A DNA stretch of 64,000 nucleotides from Woronichinia naegeliana WA131 (lineage in GTDB: Bacteria > Cyanobacteriota > Cyanobacteriia > Cyanobacteriales > Microcystaceae). Shown here piece after piece: positions 37,660-47,223 of this stretch. Where the stretch lies: the NCBI GenBank assembly GCA_025370055.1, contig CP073041.1, forward strand, positions 5,302,272 to 5,366,271, in the 5' to 3' direction. The translations under genes were made by a program, and so were the position numbers. The notes below the pieces were generated by a model. The model was not told the origin of the DNA and did no database searches. It saw only the letters and a program-made list of their open reading frames with translations. Numbering within the stretch: position 1 is the stretch's first letter; each line of letters begins with the position of its first letter.

Positions 37660-39567
37660 ATGAAAGATATGATGGAGCATCCTGAAGTGGATATGCTGAG
37701 GCAAATTGCTCTAACGGCCATTGCCCCTGAGTTAGAAAAAATTGGAATCGTTGTCCAACAAAATATCCCCGATAGCATTAAAGACGTCTGTAATCAAATT
37801 CAAAACGATTTAGAGTATCAGGCAAATAATGTTCAGGATATACAAGACCTGACTGTGTTGAGACAATATCTATACACAGTCTCTTTTTTTATCAGCTTAC
37901 TTCTTAAAGCGAGTCCTGAACGTTCTTCATGGTGGGCAGAGTCCCTGATTTATGAGTGTTATAGCCTATGCAAAATAAGTGAGAGAGAGATAATTATTGT
38001 ACATTCCCAAGATACTAACTTGGAAGATTTTAGTGTTTATCCCAACGCTACTTTTACTTTTGGACTAAACTATTCCTCTCAACATAATACACCAGTTAAA
38101 CCATTAGATATTTTTTTTATTCCCGCAGAAGTAAAGTTTGATATTTCTTGTATGGCATTGATTGGCCATGAAGTTGGCCATATCTACTGGCAAATACATC
38201 AAAACGTACTTGATGAAAAAGTTAAGGAAGCATTTCAAAAAATTCCCCTACCTCAAGATAGAGGGGAACAGTGGGAGTTACAGCACAAACCACAACAAGT
38301 AGCACTACGCATTGAGGAGTATCTTTGTGACCAAGTAGGACGCTACTTACTTGGCCCTGCTTTTGATTTTGCGCTACTAAAACTTTTTCTATTTTTACCG
38401 AGCAGTGGTAGTAGTCGTACCCATCCCCCTCAAGAAAATCGTATTCTCCGTTCTAAGGATATTATTAAATGTTATGTGGATTCTCCGAGCAATAACTGCT
38501 ATCAATTAATGAATAAGATGTCTCAATTAATTGACGCTATCTACGATAAATTGCATGATTTTAAATCAGAACTTAAGTCAAGTCGCTATGATGAGATCGC
38601 AGAAAAAGTAGCCAAAGAAATTTATCAAGCCAGTAATTTAATTATTGAAAAGCGGCTTTCTCCTGAGAAGTTTGAACAAATTTGGAGAATGGTTAAGCCA
38701 GAATTGGATGGTTTCAGACCTCCTTTTGAAACAGTCACAATTAATAAACCCGAATACATAAACCCAACTGACGCGATTATTGCTGCAACGCTTTACTATC
38801 ATGGCGAAGCTTATCTAACTAGCAATGTTTTTTATCTTAATAGTTCAAAACCAGAGTCAGAAAAACGTCGTATATTGTTTGAAAAACTCAGTGAACACCT
38901 CAGATACGCTATCAGTCTCCATCGTTTTGTTAAGTTTGCTCAACATCAAGAGGAAGATTTTGAGACACTGAAGCAAAGCAATAGCTTATGGAATTGGCGT
39001 GGAGGGAAACAAGATACAGATAAATTGATTGTGACACCCACCATAGATCCTAATAACCAATATGGACAGAGCACGGTAGATTTGCGACTAGGCTGTTCAT
39101 TTCTAGTCAATGTGCCTTCTCGCTATACTCATATTGATCCTGCTTCTAAGGATAATCACCTATCAGCTTACTATCAAGAAATTCATATCCCTGTAGGGCA
39201 GGAATTTATCTTACATCCTCACCAATTTGTGCTTGCAACAATTCTGGAATATATCTGCTTACCAAACGATCATTATGCTTTGGTTTTGGGAAGATCTACT
39301 TGGGGGAGATTAGGATTAAATATTGCCACCGCAACCACCGTTCAATCAGGTTACAAAGGGTGTTTGACGTTAGAATTAAGGAATCTTGGTGAAAGTCCTC
39401 TACCATTAACTGTTGGTACTAGAATCGCTCAATTATGCTTAATTTCTGTTGCTTCCCCTGCTCAACAAGGCTATGTAGGCAAATATATTGGCCCTATTAA
39501 AGCAGAAATTCCTAAAATCTATTCTGATCCTGATTGGGTAATTATTAAACACTTTGTGAATGGCTAA
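37660..39567 (+). CDS. Zinc metalloprotease-like / dCTP deaminase-like fusion protein
   Basis: 635 aa. The N-terminal half carries a HExxH zincin motif (MALIGHEVGHIYW, HEVGH at 170-174) and, 45 residues later, RIEEYLCDQVGRYLLG, where a glutamate near 219-220 would be the third zinc ligand. Residues about 460-635 match the trimeric dCTP deaminase/dUTPase fold: STVDLRLGCSF, LGRSTWGRLGLNIAT (about 542-556) and GYKGCLTLELRNLG with the deaminase-type Glu (about 570). The IDPG aspartate of classical Dcd is QSG here, as in the diverged Dcd-like group. No signal peptide, so cytosolic. The start lies 5 bp after an IS605-type end, and ATGs at 37669 and 37672 are alternatives. Substrate and role unknown; a nucleotide-depleting defence role is possible. 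Confidence 0.8.
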   Translation: MKDMMEHPEVDMLRQIALTAIAPELEKIGIVVQQNIPDSIKDVCNQIQNDLEYQANNVQDIQDLTVLRQYLYTVSFFISLLLKASPERSSWWAESLIYECYSLCKISEREIIIVHSQDTNLEDFSVYPNATFTFGLNYSSQHNTPVKPLDIFFIPAEVKFDISCMALIGHEVGHIYWQIHQNVLDEKVKEAFQKIPLPQDRGEQWELQHKPQQVALRIEEYLCDQVGRYLLGPAFDFALLKLFLFLPSSGSSRTHPPQENRILRSKDIIKCYVDSPSNNCYQLMNKMSQLIDAIYDKLHDFKSELKSSRYDEIAEKVAKEIYQASNLIIEKRLSPEKFEQIWRMVKPELDGFRPPFETVTINKPEYINPTDAIIAATLYYHGEAYLTSNVFYLNSSKPESEKRRILFEKLSEHLRYAISLHRFVKFAQHQEEDFETLKQSNSLWNWRGGKQDTDKLIVTPTIDPNNQYGQSTVDLRLGCSFLVNVPSRYTHIDPASKDNHLSAYYQEIHIPVGQEFILHPHQFVLATILEYICLPNDHYALVLGRSTWGRLGLNIATATTVQSGYKGCLTLELRNLGESPLPLTVGTRIAQLCLISVASPAQQGYVGKYIGPIKAEIPKIYSDPDWVIIKHFVNG

Positions 39568-39894
39568 CCATTAAAAAAGGTTTTCTGCAAAAGAATAGAT
39601 AAAGGTTTTCGTTAAGTTTTCTACTATTCATTCTTAATATTTTTTCACTACAAGAGTTTTTGGCTCCCCACTTGTTTGTGTGTAACCTTAATTTATTTTT
39701 TTTGAAAAAAGCATGCCCCTTAACGAAAATTTATTGTTCCCCATCAAAACAGAGATCGCACTCTAAACCTCAAATTTAAAAAGCGATCGCAGATTAATTG
39801 ATAGTTTTAAAAAGTGATCGCTATCTCAACTCTCAGAAAAAGCAATCGCCTCTTCCCAATTAATAAAAAACGCGATCGCCTATAAAATACCTTT
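39568..39894. other. Intergenic region with clustered HIP1-like sites
   Basis: No gene seen. Several exact or one-off copies of GCGATCGC occur within about 130 bp (39755-39890), spaced by AT-rich text. Confidence 0.6.
39774..39806 (+). repeat. HIP1-centred repeat, copy 1
   Basis: ATTTAAAAAGCGATCGC followed by AGATTAATTGATAGTT. The near-identical copy 2 is at 40393-40426; the pair flanks the coiled-coil ORF in direct orientation. Confidence 0.7.
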
Positions 39895-39970
39895 ATGATA
39901 GAGTTACTTAAACTGTTACCAAAGTCACTGACGACATTTTTGTATGCAGTGGCGGCTTTATTAAGATTTT

Positions 39971-40333
39971 ATGGAAACTCAGACACCATCCTCTTCTCAT
40001 TCTTCCCCTTCACCACCATCGAAGGTCGCTTTCTGGTCTTTGGTCTGGGGTCAGGGTCTCTGGTGGCTAATCTCGGCCTTGAGTGGCACGCTGGAAATCA
40101 AAGCAGAAGGGAAACGACAGCAGCAAGAACACGAATTGAGAATGAAAACCTTGCAGCAAGAACACGAATTGAGAATGAAAATCTTGCAGCAAGAGAACGA
40201 GAGGCTAGACGGGATAATCTTGCAAACGAGGAAAGAGAACGAGGAACTCGCCATACTCGAATCCAAAATAGATGGATTATTCTCCAAATACAACATCAAC
40301 TCGAAAGTTCACCAGACACCAGAGCAGCCTTGA
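39971..40333 (+). CDS. Small membrane/coiled-coil protein (alternative frame also open)
   Basis: 120 aa from ATG 39971. A Ser/Pro-rich N-terminus, one hydrophobic segment (VAFWSLVWGQGLWWLISAL, about 19-37), then a coiled coil built on a tandem 33-bp repeat (QQEHELRMKTL / QQEHELRMKIL) and ending IDGLFSKYNINS. A second frame, 39895-40371, is open over the same DNA (158 aa; RTRIENENLAA repeats, C-terminal RAALRDFLVFL). I favour the 39971 frame for its conventional membrane-plus-coiled-coil layout, but cannot exclude the other. Confidence 0.5.
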   Translation: METQTPSSSHSSPSPPSKVAFWSLVWGQGLWWLISALSGTLEIKAEGKRQQQEHELRMKTLQQEHELRMKILQQENERLDGIILQTRKENEELAILESKIDGLFSKYNINSKVHQTPEQP

Positions 40334-40392
40334 GGGATTTTCTTGTATTTTTGTCGGAATATGGTGAGTAGAAGAGCGATCACCCCTTACCG

Positions 40393-40426
40393 ATTTAAAA
40401 AAGCGATCGCCGATTAATTGATAGTT
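40393..40426 (+). repeat. HIP1-centred repeat, copy 2
   Basis: ATTTAAAAAAGCGATCGC then CGATTAATTGATAGTT; matches copy 1 with one substitution and one extra A. Confidence 0.7.
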
Positions 40427-40451
40427 GATAGTGAATAGTTGATAATTATCC

Positions 40452-41105
40452 CTAGTTCCGCAGGGGTTTGTGTCTATGAGAAGAGAGGGGACGACGACCA
40501 TTGAGAGAGGAAGCAATCAAGAGATTCCGAAGCCAATGGTCATGATAACGAAAACCATTAAGACTCTCAAAGGGAGAAAGTTGTCCCTGCTTCCGAACAC
40601 AAGTTTTACGAGAGTAAGGACGAAAATTCCACAATAAGGCAAGAGAGCGAACAGTTAATCTCGCCGATGTTAGATTGCCGTGAAAATATTGCATAGAATA
40701 AAGCACACGGTCAAAGTAATTCATCGGTCGGTCAACTTGATTACTCGTACGGTAAGCATTGGGAAAGTCGAGGGCACTTTGGAAAAGATGAGATTTAAGG
40801 TGAATGCGTCTGACCTTGGCCGTAATCACTTCCGATAGTTTTTGCTTTTTCACCCATTCGAGAAAACGTCTCAGACGTTGAGCGAATTGTCTTTTGGTTG
40901 TACCTTGATAAACCTCCCAGAGTTTTTGGCACAGTCTCTGACACTGTTGAGGTTTAGAGCGACAGACAGAGCGGATTTTGAGGACTTCATGGAGAAAACA
41001 GAGAATCAGGGTGATACCTTCAAATAGGCTTTTCCATGCACTTCGGGTTGCTTCCCAACCATCCGTTGTCACCGTTAACGGTTGATAACTGGGGGAGATT
41101 TCCTT
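40452..41105 (-). pseudogene. Transposase C-terminal fragment, family uncertain
   Basis: The frame is open from 41105 (SPSYQPLTVTTDGWEATRSAWKSLF) to a stop at 40452, and reads straight out of the E2 junction, so the N-terminus was lost to or before the E2 insertion. The TTDGWEATRSAW segment and the RP(M)NYFDRVLY...Y and CVRKQGQLSPFESLNGF stretches look like a DDE transposase C-terminal half. No ends identified. Confidence 0.6.
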
Positions 41106-42382
41106 GGCACTAGTATCGTCTGATCAAAGTTGGAAAAAGTTATGGTGTAAGGCTTTGAGAAAATAGAAAAATAGTTTAAGACTAGACATCGGCCCGTTTT
41201 TATTATACTATTATTATTGTCATTATATCAAAGAAGAAGGAAACAGAAAACAATGTCAATATTAAAGAAAAGCTCTATGGAAATCCTGAATGATGTTGGC
41301 TTGTGCCAAGAGAAAGAGGATGCCTTATTCAAGAAAAACTGTCCTCATTACTATAGTGAAAAAGTAAAAATACATTCTTATTATCAAACGAAAGGTAACG
41401 GGGAACGTAAAATGTTCATTTGTCAAGAATGTAGTTCTTGTTTTGCTGAGACTTATGGTAGCGTAATCGCTGGCTTAGAAACCCCATTAAGTGAAATTGT
41501 AAAAGTATTAAAAGCCAGAATGGAAGGAATAGGATTAAATGCCGCAGTCCGAGTATTCGGCTACGCAAAAACAACAATATTGAATTGGGAAAAGAAATTA
41601 TCAGGATTACAAGAGACATTATTTTTATACGCCTTAGTGAATGAATTTGTTAAACTAGTAATAGAAGGGGATGAACTATACACAAAAGTTGGAAAAAATA
41701 AAGAAGCAAGTGCCTCTGAGGGGTGGACAATCGTGCTCATGGACAGGGCTAGCCGCTTTATTTGGCATTTAAAATGTGGTAAAAAAGAGCAGAAATTATT
41801 TCTAGAAGCAATGATGACGGTAGCGGAATTATTTGAAAGGAGTGCAGAATCTCTCCAGTTATTTACAGATGGAGAAAAGCGATATAGTCAACTGCTATTT
41901 AATATTTGTCACGAAGTATTGAAGACTGGAAAGCGAGGTCGTCCCACCAAAGTATTACCGAAGGGTCTTGTGGTAAGACTAAAAAATAAGAGTAGTAAAC
42001 GTCGAGATTCTGAGGGTAAACTAAAGAAAGTAGAAACTCCGAAACCAGAACATCAAGAGACAACAGAAAAACCAGAAGAAAAGGACGTCCATGCCAACCA
42101 CGTTGAGGCATTTAATAGTGCTATCCGACGCTATTTAGCCGCCTTTCGTCGTCGTACAAATACTTATGCTAAATCTGTTGTGGGATTACAGCGAGTCCTA
42201 GATATTTTCTGGATGGTTCATAACTTTGTTCGCAGCCATTTTACGACTAGAGAAGTTCCTGCTGTAGCTCTCGGTATAATTGAAAAAGGGTTAACTTGGG
42301 AGGACTTACTCCAAATTCGCCTGATTTCTTGAACCTCCCGTATTGCAACGTTTGTAGCTTCTAGCTAGACGATACCAGTGCC
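41106..42382 (+). mobile_element. E2: complete IS1-like element
   Basis: 1277 bp between GGCACTAGTATCGTCT (41106) and its degenerate inverse ending GACGATACCAGTGCC at 42382. The flanking 8-mers do not match. Confidence 0.88.
41253..42332 (+). CDS. IS1-like transposase, intact (E2)
   Basis: 359 aa from ATG 41253 (equivalent to the E1 start; an upstream in-frame start at 41217 adds 12 residues). Zinc-ribbon N-terminus (one Cys of the first pair is Tyr here: CPHYYSEK versus CPHCYSEK in E1), HTH-like segment, catalytic segments IEGDELYTKVGKN, IVLMDRASRFIWHLK, and NHVEAFNSAIRRYLAAFRRRTN. The Cys-to-Tyr change could impair zinc binding. Confidence 0.85.
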   Translation: MSILKKSSMEILNDVGLCQEKEDALFKKNCPHYYSEKVKIHSYYQTKGNGERKMFICQECSSCFAETYGSVIAGLETPLSEIVKVLKARMEGIGLNAAVRVFGYAKTTILNWEKKLSGLQETLFLYALVNEFVKLVIEGDELYTKVGKNKEASASEGWTIVLMDRASRFIWHLKCGKKEQKLFLEAMMTVAELFERSAESLQLFTDGEKRYSQLLFNICHEVLKTGKRGRPTKVLPKGLVVRLKNKSSKRRDSEGKLKKVETPKPEHQETTEKPEEKDVHANHVEAFNSAIRRYLAAFRRRTNTYAKSVVGLQRVLDIFWMVHNFVRSHFTTREVPAVALGIIEKGLTWEDLLQIRLIS

Positions 42383-42472
42383 TCATATTGGCCAGGTATA
42401 GAAATACGTTTCAATCCTGATTGAGGCAATCTTATATACCTCGCACGGTGATAATTTGCGTTTTTTAGTTCA

Positions 42473-42560
42473 GCCCCCCTAGCCCCCCAAGTTTTGGGGG
42501 AACCATTCTCTATTTATCGGTTTCAAAGTCCCCCAGCATTGGGGGATTCAGGGGGCGAAA
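42473..42560. repeat. Palindromic G/C-tract repeat
   Basis: Two back-to-back hairpins: CCCCCCAAGTTTTGGGGG and CCCCCAGCATTGGGGG, with CCCCCT outermost on one side and AGGGGG on the other. The outer and inner arms are mutually complementary, so the whole 88 bp can fold as one structure. REP/MITE-like repeat; non-coding. Confidence 0.7.
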
Positions 42561-42563
42561 ATC

Positions 42564-42806
42564 TCAATCCATGACCGTGCCAAGTATATTTTCAAAATAG
42601 GGAATTACTTCACCTTCTTTGATTTCATCACCATGACGAGGATTTAGTCTATGCGGATAATTATGAAATGAATTAAGATTTGCTTGGCCATCTTTCCCCC
42701 ATATTTCTTCAGGGAAACCATAACCATCTTTACTTGTAAAAGACAAACTCGATCCCATAATGCCTGGGATAAACACTACCAAGATGGGGGACTTGTCAGA
42801 ACTCAT
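42564..42806 (-). pseudogene. Truncated lipase paralogue
   Basis: 80 aa from ATG 42806. It begins SSDKSPILVVFIPGIMGSSL, nearly the same as the start of the intact lipase at 48438-49493, then diverges (SFTSKDGYGFPEEIWGKDGQ...) and stops after EGEVIPYFENILGTVMD. The catalytic Ser region is absent. The upstream DNA up to 42942 is also similar to that of the intact gene. Confidence 0.8.
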
Positions 42807-42942
42807 ACCTAATATTCAGCTAAAACTCTTTTTAAAAACTGACCTCAAAACACAGACACAGAAGATCAAACGAATTGTGAGTCTCTAGGCTTTTTAGTTG
42901 TATCTCCTCCAAAAAGAATAGCCTAAAAACTCACCTGTATGT

Positions 42943-44632
42943 AGGGCTTGCTGAAAAAGTCAAAAAACGAAAGAAATGTGGGTTAGGGAAGTATGGACTG
43001 AAAAAGCATAGATAACTTATCCTTATGGAAACAAATCAAAATACAGATTTTGTTTAATCTATTGTTCCTTTCTGTCTAAAAAGGTCAACACAAATCACTC
43101 CTCACAAAAGAGAGGAAAATTAACACCATTTTTCACAAGAAAAACGACTCTACAACTTTTTACTTTTTGTCTTCTGAAGTAGAGTAGAAAGATTCATTAC
43201 CAAAAAGTTCATCGCAATTACCGTTTCCGAGGTCTCAGGTAGTTTGGCCATCACTCGACCAAGACTAAATTTCCTCTTTCCCTGTCCGAATTTACCCTCA
43301 ATGGCATTACGCACTCTTTCATCTGAGCGTGCCTCTTTCTTTTTTTCTTTGCTCACCTCTTTCGGCGGTCTTCCCAATCGGGGACCACTCATTCTTATAT
43401 CCCTTTCTTTACAATAAGCTCGATTCGCTTTTGTTCGATAGATTTTATCCACATGAACCGATTCCGGATAACATCCTGTTTCCCTTTTATATTCTTCTAT
43501 TCGCGCTTGTAAATCTCCCGATTCGTTGTAATTATCCCAACTTAATTTGTCTAAGAAGACAAAGCCATTCACATTACTTGCCGATATTTTAGCTCCAAAC
43601 TCTACTGCTTTTCCCGCTTTTCCACGCACTATTGGACGCACGTGAGGTTGGCTTACACTCACAATTCTGTTTTCTACTTTATTTGTCTTTTTTTCATACA
43701 TTTCTAACTGTTGCTCATACACTTTTCCTATCGTTACAAGCTCTTCTTGCTCTTTTTTCGTTAGTTTTTCTAACTTTGCTCCCTCTTCTATCATTTTTTC
43801 TATATCAGACAAGTTTCTTTTTATATATCCTAGTTGTTTTTTTGTTCCTTTTCTTCTTTCTTTTTTTGACACACGACGTTTTTTTGCTATGGCTAAGTAC
43901 TCTTTTCTTGCCACTTCCCTATAAGTCCTCGGCTTTTCTTTCCTTTTCTCTTTTATTTCTTCATACAGCTTATCTATTATTTTTTCTGTTTTTTCTCTGG
44001 CATCATTCAATATTCCTATATCCGTTGGATATTTTATATCTGCTGGTGTACAAGTCGCATCTAACAATAACTTTCCTTCATTTTCTTTTTTTTCTGACGC
44101 TACACCCGTCGCTTTTTTTTCTATTTCTTTATTAATTTTATTTATTAATTCCATTCCTATTTTTTTACGAAAATGAACCATCATTGACGCATTAAATGCT
44201 TCTTTGCTACTATAGCTTTCCATTCCTATAAAGTACTGTAAATAAGGGTTCTCTTTTATTTGTTCTACTGTTTCTCTGTCACTTTTTCCTGAAATTTCTT
44301 TGATAATTAATGCTCCTAATGCCATTCTAAATGATTTGGCTGGGGCTCCTTTTTTTTCTGTGAAGTTTTTTGCATATTCTTCCTCATATTCTTCCCAGGG
44401 AATCATTTTTGACATTTCTATCCAACGATTTTCTTCGTCTAACTGCCCGCCGAACAGATTTTTCAAGTTTTCTGGTGTTTCAATTGAGTACTGTTGCTTT
44501 CGGTACATCTGCTTTCTCTCTTCTTAATGCAATGGTTTTGAGGCATTCTACCCTATTTTCGTGCATTCTAGCGGTTCTTAATTCGCCTACTATTTTTCTC
44601 CGTAAAGGTTTCAGCTTTTTTCAGCAAGCCCT
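42943..44632 (-). mobile_element. A6: intact IS1182-like element
   Basis: 1690 bp; 4-bp TSD ATGT (42939-42942, 44633-44636). Joining the flanks gives a sequence matching 49766-49790 upstream of the intact lipase. Confidence 0.95.
43150..44508 (-). CDS. IS1182-like transposase, intact (A6)
   Basis: 452 aa, same motifs as A3; differs at one linker residue (NLSDIEK versus NLSHIEK). A1 has the same Asp variant, so A6 and A1 are closest. Confidence 0.93.
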   Translation of the reverse strand: MYRKQQYSIETPENLKNLFGGQLDEENRWIEMSKMIPWEEYEEEYAKNFTEKKGAPAKSFRMALGALIIKEISGKSDRETVEQIKENPYLQYFIGMESYSSKEAFNASMMVHFRKKIGMELINKINKEIEKKATGVASEKKENEGKLLLDATCTPADIKYPTDIGILNDAREKTEKIIDKLYEEIKEKRKEKPRTYREVARKEYLAIAKKRRVSKKERRKGTKKQLGYIKRNLSDIEKMIEEGAKLEKLTKKEQEELVTIGKVYEQQLEMYEKKTNKVENRIVSVSQPHVRPIVRGKAGKAVEFGAKISASNVNGFVFLDKLSWDNYNESGDLQARIEEYKRETGCYPESVHVDKIYRTKANRAYCKERDIRMSGPRLGRPPKEVSKEKKKEARSDERVRNAIEGKFGQGKRKFSLGRVMAKLPETSETVIAMNFLVMNLSTLLQKTKSKKL

Positions 44633-44655
44633 ATGTACTTTTTTTATGAGAAATT

Positions 44656-44745
44656 CTACTTTTCCCAATCAGCTAGTATCAATTCCAAGGCGATCGCGGC
44701 ATGAGTCCAATGGGTTCCACCCTGGCAAAAAACAGTATAAAAAAT
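44656..44745 (-). pseudogene. 3' remnant of a second methionine gamma-lyase-like gene
   Basis: About 90 bp almost identical to the 3' end of the gene at 49795-51021 (encoding TVFCQGGTHWTH.AIALELILADWEK plus stop), including the HIP1 site. Homology ends near 44745. With 42564-42942 it marks a duplicated locus. Confidence 0.85.
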
Positions 44746-44773
44746 TTACCATTTAAGGAGAATTTGAAACAGT

Positions 44774-47044
44774 CTAATCATCAAATTTTTCAAATTCATA
44801 ATTGTCACAAATTTTGTTGTCATTCTTCTGAACAATCTTCTTTGGAACAACTTCCACAAGCTGAGGACTGGGCATTGTATCTTTATCAGACAATTTGAAA
44901 GCTGCACCCGATGTTTCATCTTCCGACAGTTGAACGTGTTGCATTTTACCACCCAAACTGTCCCTTGTTATACTTGTTATAATATCGGTGTCGTATTTGG
45001 AGAAAGCTTTATTAAAAGCAATAGTTGCATCATAGCTAGTCGCTGTTCTCCAATTCACATCTCCGCCAGCAAGTTCACTAACATCTTTATTAAAACGTTT
45101 CGATGCTTCATTTGCGCCATTGAACCAGGGAACACTCAATATTAAGCCAGAAGAATATTTACTCAATTTATCACATTCATATAAAGAATCACCACCTAGC
45201 ATTGGCAGTTTAGCTTGTTTTGCGTTTTCTTCGATAAGTTTTAACGAAAATTTTTGTGCATCTTCAGTTTGAGTAAAATGTAAAATTGCTCCTACACTAA
45301 AGTTTACATTCTCCTTAATAATGTCAGTTGGAGAGCGATTTTTTGATTGTTTAAATTCAATTTCTCTTATTAACTTAATACCCTTTTCTTTTTTATCAGA
45401 ATAATCCTTTAAAGATTTTAGATAATCTTCGCTGGAAACATCTCCTTTTTCATAGACAACCGCTACATTTTTAATATTTTTGTCTGCCAAGTAATCCGCA
45501 AGCCGCTCTGACAACTTCTGATTAGATGTTACTGTTCGATAAAACATCCCTGTCATCTCTTTTTCCAAATCAGAAGCGGTACTGGTTGATGTAACAACAA
45601 CAATGTTTCCCCTGTATTCATCAAGAGCGGCTTTAGTTGCAGAACTTGAATTATGGCCAATCACCCCCAAGATACTTTTATCTTGAACTATTTTCCGTGC
45701 AATCTCTTTTGATTTGTAGCCTTTATCATTTCTATCATTGGCAATGACAACTTCAAGATGGTATTTCTGACCCTTGATTAAAATTCCTGTTATATTAATC
45801 TTTTTCTGTGCCATTGCCACACCAAAAAGAATAGGCCGTCCACGATTGCAGTAGGTACTGGTATAATCAGTAGAACCATCAATGTTTTTTTTATGAAGGG
45901 GAACGACAACCGCAATAGAAAGAAAATTTTTGCTCCTGCGAGCCTTAGCATTTTCTTGATAAATCTGTAGCTCAGGATCATTACCAATACGTAAGTTAGG
46001 ACGATTCTCCTTGTTTTTCATTATCACTGACTCAAATTCTCGTTCAGAATCAGCATACTTTTCCTTTTGAAAATACTCCTCAGTTGCTTTTTTGAGCTTC
46101 ATATCCATAGGATTCTCTTTTTTATTTTTTCTTAGTATTTCTATTACTGATTCAAGTTTTTGTGTAGCATTTAAGTACTTTTTGCTACCGAAATCCTCCT
46201 CTGCTTTTTTGAGGTTATCCAATTGATCTTTTTGAGTCTTTGTATTCAATTCGCTCTCTGTATCAAATGTCCGTTGAAATTTACATTTTTCCTCTGAAAT
46301 TTTCGGTGGTGACAAAAATTCTTCACCACGACTCATATCATCGCCCACAAAAAATTGAGGCTTGGCTTGAGCTATATTCATTACCTTAATAATCGCAAAA
46401 ACAATGATGCCAATTTTCAATAAAATCATTATTAATAAAAGTATGTTTATCTTATTTTCCCAATTTTTCCAAATACTGCCTGAAACATTAGGAGGTGTAA
46501 CTGGAGGTGTTTGTGAAGAACTAGATTCGACAGGCATTGATTTTTGACATGGATTAGAGTTTAAAGAGTTTTTAAATTCATCTAACGAAAGAATTTTAAG
46601 CCTGTAAGTTTTTTCTTCTCCGCCAGGTAGTGGCAGAGAAATTTTTAGAAAATTATCGCTTTTTGTTCGCAAAATTAAATTTGGATCGTCTGTAATAATA
46701 TCTGGAATGTTTTGTGCCAATGCAAAATAGACTAATAGATGAAACTGATCAGGATGTGTGTGATAGCTTAATATTTCTCTAATCTGATTTATATGAGAAA
46801 TTACGATACCATTGCCTTGTACACCATGATAATCTTTAATAGTAACCCTTTCTTGTTTTTCTAGCAAAGCTTTTATTTTACTAAACTCTTGTTGGTTATC
46901 ACCCAGAATTTCTTCTAGTAATGTTTCTAGAACTATTATTGTTATTTCAGAAGCATTGTCATCATTTAACAAGGAAAAAATATCGTTGCGTTGTGTTTCA
47001 TTAACTAGCAAGGAAGCATTGATTAAAAATTGTCGGTTATCCAT
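44774..47044 (-). CDS. Membrane protein with cytoplasmic N-domain and type 1 periplasmic-binding domain
   Basis: 756 aa. Residues 1-160 form a soluble domain I do not recognise (helical 1-65, then mixed). 161-198 is a Ser/Pro linker; one transmembrane helix at about 200-224 (ILLLIMILLKIGIIVFAIIKV) follows. 265-345 is Lys/Glu-rich and TPR-like. 375-750 matches the branched-chain amino-acid receptor fold (LSIAVVVPL, GRPILFGVAMAQKKIN, GVIGHNSSSATKAALDEY, VVVTSTSTASDL, FYRTVTSNQKLSERLADYL, NVAVVYEKGDVSSEDYLKSLK, PMLGGDSLYEC). Likely a sensor displaying a ligand-binding domain outside the membrane. It ends 29 bp from the methionine-lyase remnant. Confidence 0.8.
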   Translation of the reverse strand: MDNRQFLINASLLVNETQRNDIFSLLNDDNASEITIIVLETLLEEILGDNQQEFSKIKALLEKQERVTIKDYHGVQGNGIVISHINQIREILSYHTHPDQFHLLVYFALAQNIPDIITDDPNLILRTKSDNFLKISLPLPGGEEKTYRLKILSLDEFKNSLNSNPCQKSMPVESSSSQTPPVTPPNVSGSIWKNWENKINILLLIMILLKIGIIVFAIIKVMNIAQAKPQFFVGDDMSRGEEFLSPPKISEEKCKFQRTFDTESELNTKTQKDQLDNLKKAEEDFGSKKYLNATQKLESVIEILRKNKKENPMDMKLKKATEEYFQKEKYADSEREFESVIMKNKENRPNLRIGNDPELQIYQENAKARRSKNFLSIAVVVPLHKKNIDGSTDYTSTYCNRGRPILFGVAMAQKKINITGILIKGQKYHLEVVIANDRNDKGYKSKEIARKIVQDKSILGVIGHNSSSATKAALDEYRGNIVVVTSTSTASDLEKEMTGMFYRTVTSNQKLSERLADYLADKNIKNVAVVYEKGDVSSEDYLKSLKDYSDKKEKGIKLIREIEFKQSKNRSPTDIIKENVNFSVGAILHFTQTEDAQKFSLKLIEENAKQAKLPMLGGDSLYECDKLSKYSSGLILSVPWFNGANEASKRFNKDVSELAGGDVNWRTATSYDATIAFNKAFSKYDTDIITSITRDSLGGKMQHVQLSEDETSGAAFKLSDKDTMPSPQLVEVVPKKIVQKNDNKICDNYEFEKFDD

Positions 47045-47223
47045 AAAAACAGTTTATTTAAAGTTGGTTTTATAAAAAAGATAAAATAGCAGAAAAAACT
47101 TTCAGATGATTATAGTAACTTTTCTTAACCATACTCAAAATTTCAAATGTAACCATCCTAATGCAAAACTTTAAACGGCATAGCACAAATAGATAAAGCT
47201 GTGATTCTTTAGATTGACTTGAC

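Noticed and set aside
39895-40371. 158-aa frame overlapping the coiled-coil gene, as the main call
   Set aside because: Open, but less protein-like at the N-terminus than the 39971 frame; kept only as an alternative within that feature.
44701-44898. ORF overlapping the 3' end of the membrane PBP gene
   Set aside because: It is antisense to that gene and to the methionine-lyase remnant.
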